Of a stretch of 64,000 nt of DNA, positions 1 to 13,400 are shown piece after piece (the first letter of the stretch is position 1; each line of letters begins with the position of its first letter). The notes below the pieces were generated by a model. That model did not search any database and was not told the origin of the DNA. It worked only from the letters and a program-made list of their open reading frames with translations. A program made the position numbers and the translations under genes. Origin of the DNA: Aporrectodea caliginosa (Eukaryota > Annelida > Clitellata > Crassiclitellata > Lumbricidae); contig JACEVL010000479.1 of NCBI GenBank assembly GCA_020284085.1, positions 126,001 through 190,000 on the forward strand, written 5' to 3'.

Positions 1-1434
1 GTGGTCACCATTACTTCCTAAAACACAATGAACAAATGTTATGCTAAAGTCAACCATAAGCAGCAAGAAATAATAGTAAATCTTATAGCTTTTTACATTG
101 CACTGTGGTGTCATGCACCTTTGAGCCACAGACATATTGATTCAACATAGAGAGCTGTGTGAAATTCCAATCAATATGATACATTCACTGGTGGCTGGCA
201 CAGCAGCAGGCTGCTAATAAGATTGCCAATAACACTCCCACCTGGTGCTCAACTCCATAAAAGCCAAGGCTGCAAAGGTCTTCCAACTACTACACCTACT
301 ATTCGTTTATTCGTTTATTATACAAACTCGTTGACATAAACGCAACAAGGTACAAAGAACAGCAGTTTAGAGGTCAAACTGAGTGGCTTACAGAAAAGAA
401 GCAAAGAAAGATGAGGAAAAAATAGTCATATGGGTAGGAGGCTAAGGTAAGTATAAAGATAAAGGCATATAATTGCTAAATTGTTCAGCGTAAGTTGCCA
501 TAAAGTACCCTAGGTGAAATCGTGAGGACAGGGTTGTAGGTCATAATGTTGAGTAACTAACTCCTGCTATCAGCAGAAACATCTGTCTGTTGCTTCTGAG
601 AATTGTTTGTTGAAAGACAATTCAAGAGGATTCATTATGGCTGCAAAAATGTGTTGAACGTAAGTCTATGCGATGCTAGAATACCTTGCACTGGTTTGAT
701 TTGCGTTGAGAACTCTAAATGTCCATTTGCCAGCTGCTGCACGTTGAGCAGATTTAAACTGTATCAACAAATATCAATACAATACACACTTATTGACAAT
801 ACAATACCATAAGGCAGTAATAACACTCTGCTTACATCCATGATGTAAAGCAAAAAAATTAAGGTTTCATATGGTTTTATATACGAAATACTAATTTAAT
901 TTGTCATTGAATTTGATCTGTTCTGATTTAATTTGCTTAATGAATCTCCTTTTATTACATTGTTACATTGGTACACTGTTACGGTCTGTGGTAATCAATA
1001 AATTGGATGATTGATTGAAACACTCAAAAGCTAAATGGAGAGAATCGAATTCCAAAGTCCTCAATCAAATTGAAACTAAACTGTCTGAGACAACTCTTCG
1101 ACAACAGACCTTGGAAACTTCTCGGCAATCCAAAATCCGCTCAAGACTAATCGGTGACATCGAAGCCTCATCTCCATTTCTTCGGTCATTGTTTCGGATG
1201 ACGTGGTATAATATGTCAAATCACTGAAAAGAGATGAAATAATAAAAATACTTTGGAGAGAAAAATTTCTCTTGTGTTAAATATTAAAATAACTACTGTC
1301 AAAGTAAGTGAGCATTTGAAGAAAATAGAACAGAATAAAATAGAAATGAATAGAATACAATAAAAACATTAATACCAGGTTATTAATAATGCTAATATTA
1401 ATGATAAATGTGTAAACAGTAATAATGATATTGT

Positions 1435-1476
<42 letters not shown>

Positions 1477-4400
1477 GCATGACATATTTTCCATTAAATT
1501 AAAATTAGAATATGCCTCAAATAAAAGAATTACAATAGTCACAGATAATAAACTAAAATTCACTGTCAAAAGTTCTAAATATGTGCAGATAAATGAATCT
1601 TTCAAGTTCATACAAGAAGAAACTCTTTTCCATCAAATCCTAATTAACAATTAGAATCATTACCATTGCCTATGCAATCCTAATGATTCTATGCTAAACA
1701 GCTTCTATAACAACCAACAAAACACATGATTCATCCTTACCTGTGAGCCTTACTAACAGGTAAAAAGCACTCTAAATCACAGTCTTCAGGCAGTGGCGTC
1801 GACATATCTGGACAAATAAAACAGAAATCAAATAGAATCTTATAGTTGAAATAAGACTACTTTGCCATTCTCCTAAGTTATCAATGCTTGGGCATGACAC
1901 CACCGAATAACAAGAGTGTTGCAGCTGTCATATAAATTTTTCACATCAATCCAGCTTCCATTTAGGTAAAGAATTATTTTCATCAATCCAGTTTCCATTT
2001 TAAATTGACAATATCAAATATGCCAGTGCAAAAATAATTTGGACATCTAAACTGGAGGATTACGCTACATTTGTATATAGAAGAAAAAGATTCCTCAGTC
2101 CCTTAAGCTCTACTCTTGAAGCAGCCATGGGTATGAAGTATTAGCAACTTCCTTTTCTTAGCCTTGGCACATGGGGCAAGCCAGCCCTCTCCCTTGCCAT
2201 CTCATTCTTCCCACCGACAGTGTATGGTCAGTGTACACATTACAGCTGAGTTGACTAGGGGTGCAGGATGAGCAGAAATCTCAAACCAAATTTCTGCCCT
2301 GACGGGGGATTTGAACCCCGACCTCTTGATTGACAGTCCAGAATGCTAACCACTACACTATTGAGCAACCCATAACTACACTATAACTAGACTTCTATAC
2401 ATCAGTAGATGCACAAACTATAAACACTACACTAAATCAATCTATCATTCTGTATATCCAACGTCTATAGAACATTTAACCTATAAACTTAGAGTAAGGC
2501 TTATACATGCGAAAAGGAACTGAAAAGACTGCATCACAAAGTGAAACAGATATATAGCTCAACTTTAAAATAGCATCTATTAAAAACATTACTCCTTACA
2601 TAACGACACACAAGCTTTCCAGTTTAATTCTCAACAGATAACTTACGTTTTTGAAGATCGTTCATGAATTCTGATTGGTTTATGAAAAACTGCAGGTTAT
2701 TGAGAAGTTCACTCAAATTCATCCAAACCCTGTCAGAACATTTCATCAATATGAGTTATCAAAACCTGCTTTCAATTAGTAAAACACTAAGGAATCATTG
2801 ATTTATATTTTTCTGCACCTGTGATTTGCATTTTTATTCCACACCTCTGATTCACATTTCTGTGCAACTTTGCACGTGCTAAATTTTTGTAATAATGATA
2901 TTTGTGCACACAACTATCAACATAGTTTGCAATTGCCATTCACCATGCAGCCCTGGGGTTGAACAATGTTTTTATTATAAATCAGAGACAAGCAAAATAT
3001 TTTCCAACCTAAGCTTTTGTGAGGTATTTAAAAACATGCAATGTTCAGGGTCCAGAGACATGTATACACACCCCAGTTCACACTCTAATTGAAACTACTG
3101 AAGGCATTAACGGGGTGCAGAAAAGCAAACCTACGAAAGGAAGAATGCAAACACTAACGATGATGTCTTGAAAGCCGGATTTGACATAGAGTCTGGGTCG
3201 GTGTGAAGCCAGTCGAGCAAGACTTTGATGGGTGCGAGTGTGTGACAGTCTTTGGCCTTTGATTCATCCTTTGGCGTCGACTGCAACAAGACCTCAAACA
3301 TGGACACTGCAACAACAAAAAATACACAGAAATTTTAACAAGGACAGCATTGACCATCATAATTTCTCATCATCCTCCATGCAATGCAGTCCAGTTACTC
3401 TGAATATGGTGTATTAACTCTGGATGAGAATCTGTTGGGTGGGTTCTGCAAGTGTGTGGGAGACTTCAATTGGTGACTTTTCAAGCCATCTACACACTCT
3501 TTACCTGCTGACAAACTTTATGTTCTTAATGACATCAACATCGTTTATGCAGTAAACGTAATCTGTAAAGTATCGAAATTGAGCAGCTTTTTGCACTTAT
3601 TAAGGAAATTCCAGTAATGTTCAATCTCTCAAACATAAAATTCGCATCTGAAACTTTCTTTATTACCTGGCTAAGGTTTTCATGTAAATTTGTTTCATTT
3701 GAACATCAATAATTGATTACATTACAATAAAATAAAACAATGTAAAATATAAATTAAAAACAATTCTATTATTATTACTTATTAATTAAATTTGTAATGC
3801 GTGCAGGGTCACACCAAAATGTGAATCTGAGATAGTCAGCCACCAGGGGAAGATGCAGTTAGCTATCCATGTGCTTGAAAGACAAGGAGAACTAGTAATT
3901 GAAATAGAAATACCTCAAACAGATAAACATTCATGCTGTAAGCTAATACATATAAAATTTGAAAAGCAGTCTTACAAGTTATTTCAAACAGCAAATCAAA
4001 GGACGTCCTCTGGTTCCCTCCACCCTTTTCTTTTGGCTTTCTCGAGTCGGCCGATGCTTCTGAGTTACCATTCTTGTCACTGCCGTTCCTCATACCAGGC
4101 TGGCCAGAGCTGCTGTAGTGCTTGCGCTTTGAGTGGTAGAGTGAGAAGAGATTTACAGTAACCATCTGGACCAACTGATGCGCGCTGAAAGTGTTGGAGG
4201 TGATGTGAGTGGGTAAACTAGCCAGGAAACGATCTGCGTGCGACTTAGCCTTCGTCACGTCTGAAAGAAGCAAAATTCGTAGCAATAATCGTAAGCATGA
4301 AATTGTAGAGCATCTCGTCAAGAGAAATTTCTCAGAGATGTTCCCAACCTGATAATTCGTGACTATTCATTCAGATTAAACATTTATATATTGCCTCTTC

Positions 4401-7400
4401 AAGAAAAATACTCAGAGGTGCTCCCACCTCCAGCACGGCTAAAAAAACAGACTTAAGATGAGAAAAGAACTTAGGAGAGAGAGTCCTGGGAAAGAGGCAA
4501 TGCTCCAGAGGAAGGCTATTCCAAGGCAAGGGGCCCACCACCGCAAAAGCGCGATTCTGCTTAGTGGAGATACGAGCAAAAGGTACAAGGCACAGGCCCA
4601 GTTCAGATGAGCAGAGGGATTGAGAGCCCCTGGCACTTTGGACAGCAACAGATCTCGTGAAGGTAGGCAGGACAGAGACAACCCAGCATGCAGCACCACT
4701 GCACCAAACTAGGACAGCTATCCTATACGCAATCCACTGCTCACAATGGATTAACCCTTTAACGATGAGCATCGAGTGTGTACTAAAATGTATGGGAAAC
4801 CATAGGCTGCTCGTCGTTAAAGGGTTAAACAGAGTGGCTTGCAGAATAAAGAGGCAGAGAGAAAGACAAGGAATTGACACCATATTCTAACAGGCTATAA
4901 GTAAGCATTCCATTAGTAATGTACATTAAATATTTTGACAATCAGTGGACAGTGATTCTGTTTTACTCACCAATGCACAGAAAAACAAATGCGTGCAGCT
5001 GTAGAAAGATCCCAATCAGTTCGTTGGCAGTCAACTTTGCTCGATAATCATGGCTGAAATTAAGACACGAAAATGTCTCATCATAATGCATACAAGGCTG
5101 ACAGAAAATGTGATGGTTAGGTGAAAAAGAGTCAGCTGGAGATTTCGGCCGCTAACAGAAAAGCTTCTACGCTGCAAGTGTCTTTTTATCCAGAAATACT
5201 AGCATCAGGAACTTGGATGATTAATACTGTATTTCCATTGCCAAATGATGAAGAATTAAACAATAGAATAGAACAATAGAAGAATTAAACAATAGAACAA
5301 TAGAAATAAACAATAGAACTTAACATCTGAGCACGAATTACAGCGTGGAACACCGAGTATTCAAAGGGACATGACCTATACATGGGAGCCCATAAATGAG
5401 ACCATACTATAACTAGTCGAAAGTCTTAATGCAGCAACCATCTGATATCAGGATCAAACCTGCTCTCTTGACATTTGCAAGGCAATCTTAAAAACTGGCT
5501 ATCACAACACACTCTAATAAGACTTATTATGATCAAATTCCTACAAGCACTTCCAAAGACTTGTAATTGTAACTACAATTTCTATAGTGTCGTCAGTAGC
5601 AAGATACTTCTATGATGCTTTACACGTGCTGCCAATTGTCAGCACAAATGCTCAGAGTAAAAGTAAGTAAGTATATTCTTTATCAACATCCTGATATTGA
5701 ATCCTTTTATTAAATAAAACTAGTCTATTCAGTGCACTTTGGTGTACAAACATCTTATGAACACAGTTAAAAAGTATATACCATAGCATCCTGACAATAA
5801 ACGTTTTTTGCATCAGAGCTATGTAACAAATACATTTTAACTGGTTTTTTAAAACATAAAGACTTTTGGCTTCCTGAATAGGTGCAGGAAGACTGTTCCA
5901 GGCATGTGGGTTACTGACCTGAAAGGCCCGATCACAAATTTTAGTCATTCAATGGGTTACATCCCTAAAAACACTTTCCACCAGCATGCAAATGGATTAA
6001 AGTCCGAAATTCAGAGTAAAAACAGATGCCTCAGGCAATCATTTGAACACCTATTCACTCGGATAGAATGATAATCTTTTTGTAGTAAACTGTAAAATTA
6101 TAGCGATCAGCCATACATGTCTTTGCTGATCTTTGCATAGAATTTCTCCAGGTTCGTGATGGCAACGGGAAATGGGTGTTTCACGGCAATACTGCGGATG
6201 TGGAAGAAGACAGTCGAGAGTTTGTTGCCTTTTGCTGCCTCCAGAATCGCCAGCTGGTTGTATGGTTGACCTACAAAACAGAGATGCTGATAATTCAAAA
6301 CACAAAACAACATCACCTAACAACTGAAAATCCAAGTCTTACGGGCTGCATAGGTCAACTAACAATTGCTAATTCACAGCTTATAGAGATTTGAGCCTCA
6401 TATAGCAAGCACAGAATCTCAACATGAAACTATAGTAATCATAAAAATAATAATAACAACAACAATACTAAGACAATTTATGTAGCTCCCTAGCTCAGCC
6501 AAGGCCGATAAGCTCTATAGCATAATCAAAGCCGATAGAGCTCCATAGCACAACCATGGCCAAAGAAAAGGGCGCTGAATAGTTGAAAAATAACAAGGAA
6601 TAATACTAACATGAAAACATAACAAATTATCACAGCAATTTATCCCATGCTCCACAATATCTGAAAAATGCCCCAAAATGCAATGGCACAACAGCCTTGA
6701 AAACCGATAAAGAGGAGCTCAAAAAGATTTTAATTTCTCATGGCTCACTAGAAACAGAAAAAAGCTGATGCCCAATAAATGCCGTCTCAGCACAGTTAAC
6801 TAGTCCATTGGTTTCCAAAGCAGGTGGTACAACAAACATGTGTAGATGGCAACTCCAGGCACTTGGCAGATTTGTGCAAGTGGCAAACAAACAAACTATA
6901 TTATTGCTGTTATTACACTAGAGTTTATGCAAACAAATCCACAGTAACGTAAATGAGAAACTGACCGTTGTATGGAACCAGGTGAGCAGCATGTCGATAA
7001 TATGACTGAGCCTGATCAATCTGTTGACGATAACGAGCTGAAGAAAAGAACAGACATTTGTTTGGAAGTGGTATGATACATACATTCATTAGCAGATTTT
7101 TATATAGTGCCCCTTCAAGACAATCTACTCAGGAATACTCCAGGCCCAACCACAGCTAAATAATACAGTCTTAATGTTAGAATAGAACATGGTACAGGGC
7201 TGCAACCGAGAAAGCCTGGCGCTGCCTACTGGAGGTCCACAAGCGGAGTAAAAGAGGCTCTGCTTGCACAAATGAACAGAAAGAGCCTGGGACACTCAAG
7301 GCGAAGCAGCAATATTCCGGCAGATATGGGGGAGTCCCAGTACACATCACCCTTCAAGGTGATGTGTACTGTGTAATTGTTCAAGGTCACTCCAAGCCCC

Positions 7401-10400
7401 AATACACAGTACACATCACCCTTATGGCAATCATATAAACATGCTGAGAAATTTCCCTTTTACTGATTATTTATTCATCATTGCCATGGCATGAACAATC
7501 AGTCCCATCTATAACACACAGTCTAGGCTGAGTTTCTAGACATCATTACTCAGTCTGTTAACTCTGCCGTCTCTCTTACCCTTCCAAACTTAAGACTTAA
7601 GAATTACAGTAAGCCTTAAGCTGCCTCTCTCATCTTCTGAAATTTTTTATCACACTTGCCGATAAACATTTATGTACCGTCCACTGGTCTTGTACACTGT
7701 TCCAATTCAGAGATTAAATTAGAATCCAGCATGTTTTGTGTATTGTTTTAGTTCAGATATTAAATTATAATCCAGCATGTTTTATGCATTGTTCTAGTTC
7801 AGGGACTAAATTAGAATCCAGCATGTTTCCATACCACGTATCAACAGATTTATCAGTCACCGAAATTAGCAAAAGTTTAATCAGTTAGTGCAAGAGAAAT
7901 CATACCTATGTCTCCAAGATGAACTAGACAATCCTGGCATATGTACATACAGGAACTTCTTTTCGGTGTCTTAATCTTTGTCATAACTGGTCCAAATTCT
8001 AAACGCAAAAATAATTAAAAATACAGTAGAAAAACCCAAAGAATCCAAATTGTTCGACTCTAAGAGCGACCAGTCTAATGTATGTATGTATGAGCCAACA
8101 TAGCGCCCTTAGCAATATTTCTAACTTAGAAATTCCCGAGCAAATTCTACATTTAATCGGAATGTCACTGCCAGAAGGCTATGAGCATATAAGTGAAGGA
8201 GCCAGGAGTCCAAGAAAGCCGCGTCCTGAGTGGATTCTGAAAGACAGTGCAACCTCCGGTTGCAAGGCACCGAACATATACCAACACCAACACTGCCCTA
8301 ATGTTCAGAGGTCACTCAAAGACCCGACTTACTCCTCCTCTGCAGAGGTGAAAATAACCCAGCGGCAAATGGCATCCCGATCGCAATTCAATAGATCTCA
8401 GACTTATAAGAACAGGCTGAAGAACAAGCCCATCTCTCCTTGGGCAGTCACATAAACCAAAACGGTATGCAAAGAAAATACCATCAAAACATATACAATC
8501 CAGAGCAGAAGAATAATTCCAACACACAAACTTAGCAACAGTAAACTCGAACATGCTAAAAATTATTGAACAAATTCTCTACATTTAGACATAACAAATT
8601 GTCAAAAATGACACAGAAGGCTATAAACACATACGGCAAGCCCTTAGTCAGGCCAGAGTGAGCACGCACGTTGAAAATTGAGTCTAAAGTTTAGAACTGA
8701 AAGACAGTGGACTTCTATGTACATTCATTGTGTGCCTATACCAAAAATAACACTGCAATTTCAGATAATGACTCATACCTCGCATAATTCCATAATGTGA
8801 GGATTTTTTCCGGAAGGGAAGGTCCAAATTAAAAGCACTGCAGATAACTTGCAACAGCTGAAAACGAAACATTAATGCTCATTATTCACTGTCATAACAA
8901 TAGCATCAACAAGAGATATATTATCACAGAACCCTGTTGCTCTGAACTATAATTTATCACACTTACTCCTTAATCCAATTATTCTCAACCATTTCTATCT
9001 AAGCAGACTTCACACTTGCTGACCCTACAGTCTTTGTTTGCAACACAAATTCAGTTAGGAAATGCTTCCTGCTTACAATGCGCATAAAGTGCATCGCATT
9101 TGATGTTTCAGTTATCTCTACATAACTAAGTAGCCATGTACAGTCTTAAATATAGAAGTAAAATCAAGGAAAATTTTTATACTACACTGCTCAATTTACA
9201 CTGAGAACTGTCTGATGAAATATGATTTATTTTCTAATAAATCTAATACTACCATAATGACAAGAGTAACTGATTATAAACTCATTTCATGATGCAGAAA
9301 ACAATTTTCTATGTGTATGATTAATATGATTATGGACTCACTTGTAAGTAGAATCCACTTGCTGTTTCCAAGAATAAGTTAAGGCTGGACTGCACTTCTC
9401 CTCGTTTCTGATTCTTACGTAGAAAATGCAAAGCGTAACGTGTTTATAGCGGACAATTTTTACAGTGTAATACAACACCACAAAAGTTTCAAAGGTGATT
9501 ACACAAAATTTGCCAGATTTAATTAGGTCAACCTCCTTACAACCCTTTGAGCTCACAAAGTAATCAATACTACTCAACATCTAGGCAAATGAAGAAAATT
9601 AAAATGAAGCAAGTCAAAGATGCAGCCTATATGATAGTCATTTATATATTATGCTGAAATAATGTTTATTATACAGAAAGTTTGACAGAAACTGTTCAAA
9701 CATGATACTATAAAAACACATGAAACATGATACTGATACCTTGATAACTGTGACCTTGTGCGCACTACAAATTTATTTAGAAATAATATTAATAATACCA
9801 GAATGTTATATACTGCTCAGAAATGCAATACTAAATCAGATTATAACTGGTTACCTGCTTGTCCTTTGCCTGGTTCTGTAAGGTACTGATCTGCTTTTTG
9901 AAAGCATGGTTCCAGCTAAAACACAAATTCAGAGCAGAAATCATTCAATATGGTATAAGATGGCTTAAAACAGAAAGAGTAAATGCTTTCAAATGAAACA
10001 AAAAACTCAAAGCTTAAAGTAATTTACAGTAAAAATTTGCCATGTTTTTGTTGAACTGGGCGTGCACTAAAAGCTCGTCGCTAAAGAGTAAAAGACGTGC
10101 TGGCATGCAAGATCACAAATACAACAATATATACAAAAGCAGGTCACCCAAAGTTTTAAAATGAGAGATAGCATGTCAGGGACTTACAGATCTTGTTCCA
10201 CCTTCTTGTCAAGAGCAAATTCCAGGTCAATCACGAGCAGTTTCTGGTAACTGTCCTGAAGGGCCTGTCTTGACACCCAGACCTCATTTGCACTGCGAGT
10301 TGTGTCTGAAACCAAATCCATCATTCAAATTACTCCACCATATCTTCTTCATCAACACTACTAAATTCAGTTAAACTCATCCAAACTGCTACAGGTAGCG

Positions 10401-13400
10401 ACTAAAAAAACTTAACAGGAAGCAGTAATACAGATTATTTCATTACAACCATTTAAATGTATTACAACCATAAGCAAATACTATGTATACGTATCAGAGC
10501 ACTTGTATAGTGCCCTTTAAGTAACTCACAAGGGCACTAAAGCACGGTTACCTAGAAGTCACAGAACAAATGTGTTTAAGACTTTAAGTCAAGCAGAAAA
10601 TGTCTCCCGAACTGTTAAAGATGATAGTGATTGTATGTCCAGTGACAGATCTTTCCAGAGAGACAAACCCACAGAGGAAAAGGCACACCCAGTTCATGTA
10701 GGACCATGAACTGGCCATGGGAAGCCAGAACAGATTGAGACCAGTGTGAAGAGCTTCAAGATGTAGTCTGGTGCCAATCCAGCGACTGAAGCCCGGCCCA
10801 TTAGGAGCTAGGCCAACAACATTTGGATGCAGAGTTGCACAACAAGGTTGGATAATAATGCAGCAAAATCAGTCGCTCTTTTGTTATGCAGTGTAGCCCA
10901 ATTGCCTTACTGAAGTCTTTGCGAGTCTCATTCTTGGACTGAACAACTTTTTGGCTATGGCTCCCACACATGAACTGGTACTGGACAACATTTCATTGTA
11001 AGTCACTCTATTTAAACACACAACTAATTACCCACCAGTATACATCTCGTGCTATGTATATGTAAACAAATAAACACAAAACATCGTACAGCCTTGATAA
11101 GTTTTCATCCATACACTAAAAGGTTTTAAACATGTCGACACAGGTGAGATAATTTCCGTATAATAGGTGTCAAACGTTGGGTAAATACAAGCAGGGTACT
11201 CGAGTTCATTCTGAACGAGTACTTCATCAACGGATAATAAATCATCCAAGGGGTCATATATCAGTTATTTTATGCACTCAAGTCTAGCAGTTAGTTAAGC
11301 AGTCACCCTACCAACTATATTTCGCAGGAAATACAAGTCACACATTACTAATCCATGAGCCGGTGGCTACTAGCCTACTACAGCCATCTGCTAAAAGTAA
11401 GCATAATTCTCATTTGACTGGGTTTGGGGTTATGATTCATGCTCCAGGTGACAACCTTTGGGTAGGTTAGAGACAGGGCAACAGCGTATTTTCCTCAGAA
11501 GGAGCATTTGCTAAACCAACATGCAGATGCTCTGCACTGAATAGACTAGCTTTATTTAAAAAAGGATTCAACATCAGGATGTTGACTGGCCACAAATTGT
11601 TACCTCAGCACCACATTTTTATTATTACAATTATTATTTTTATTATTGTTATTATTATTAAACATAGTTCTATTATAAGTCACAACTTCTTACCTGCCAC
11701 AGCTTCCTTGAGCTCTTCTGCTTGCCTGTAACAAAAATAAAACCCAATGAATTTCCTAAACTCACAAAACTTATTTTTACCTGAAAGAATCCTTATGGGA
11801 TACACAATAGTCTAGCGGTTAGCATGCTGGACTGTACAAAAATTTCAGAGGTTCAAATCCCAGCCTAGGCAGAGATGTTTCAAAATCTCTGCTATTCTGT
11901 GCCCTATAAAATGTAATGTAATGTAACTGACCATTTATATAGTGCCTGTTCAAGATATCTACTCAGAGGTGCTCTCTGTGCTAGCCTATATGATGTCAAA
12001 CATAATTATGAACGAATAAAACTCAGATGTAGGATGAGTAGACTTACGGCACCCCGTTCGTGGGAAGATCAGAGTGAGATAGAGGACTAGTCACAGCCCT
12101 CGTATACTGAGGCTAAGGAAAATGAAGGCGCCAATACTCATGCCCATGCCTGAGTACCAAGATTATATTAAGGGACTGCTCTTTCTTCTACTTCTGTGCT
12201 TAGCAAGGAATTCTAAGCATTATCTTCCCATCACTTTGAATAGTTCTAAGCCATTGTCATGTATTGCTACGAGGTGTTAGGTTATGACCAAAGTTTAAAT
12301 TTAAATAACAATTTGACATTACATATCCATAACAAGTATTACAAAAAATTAACTGGATTACATTCTACATATATTATATATACAGAAAATTTCCTACCAT
12401 AGTAACACGGAACTTTAAAATATGTTTGCACAACAAGTAAGTTTCTGTTATGAAAACCCATATACATACAGTGGAAACAGCTATACCAAATGGAACAAAC
12501 TCTGCCTGTGGTTCATGCTGCTCTGTGCATTACAAACTTTCACTTTAATAATAATAATAACAATAATAATCATTATTATTTATTTGTTTTATATGAATTT
12601 ATGCATATGCTGATCACCACCTCATATCCAGCGATTCACGAGATACAAATTCTTTTATCAGCATCTTTCAGCATCTGTATTCAGCATTGAAATACCACTG
12701 CATTTTAAGACATTTTCTTTGTTCAGAGAAGCTGAAGTTTTGGTCAAAGAACAACCCAAGTTGTGGAAAAAAGAATTAATAGTGAAGGTGTGGGTGAAGT
12801 TCAAGTTCATGGATGAATTTTCTTTAGCTGGTCAGTATGAATTTGGTTTTCGATGGATTCAAGCACAGGAGATCAGATAGGAAGAGATTTAGGTAACCAC
12901 GCAAGACAATGATCTATAGTCATAAAACAGTTCAGAGAAGGAGATTAATAGTTTGGCAACTCGGTTACAGAGTGGTGGGAAACGAAATTAATAAAGTAAA
13001 GTTAAGTAAATTGATGTATAACATGAGCGTTTCAGGTTTTTATCAGACACCTGTAAAGCACCTTGGGTATATAGTTCTTATCGTCCTTTGGTGGTAATAC
13101 AAAATCTTGGGTTCTACGGTGGAGACTATAGCAATGCTTGGTGGTAGGTTGAAACAAGCACAGCACAGAGGTGGTGGTCAGTCGAGAGTACTGTAATGAG
13201 TAAGCTCAGCGGGAATGTTTAGAAGAACAACACAAAAGGTCCAAGAATGGAACCTTGTGGAACTCTGCAATTGGGATGAGGCTTCCAATGAATTAATGGA
13301 GAAAGAGCAAAAGGAGGCATAGGACTAATCTCAGAGGAGAATTATGTAAGTAAAACAAGGTTGAAGTTTCAATAAGATTTGTGATTAATGGTATTGAAGG

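Noticed and set aside
1015..1227. Open frame of 70 codons, plus strand, in smg7 intron 14
   Set aside because: Not a low-complexity translation, but it matches nothing I know and has no splice or promoter context; left unannotated.
2295..2372. tRNA-Asp gene
   Set aside because: A and B boxes and a GTC are present, but the stems do not pair and a SINE body follows; read as SINE-B.
4371..4883. Open frame of 170 codons, minus strand
   Set aside because: LINE 3' relic, with WNSLP-type RT C terminus, extended by chance across a MITE.
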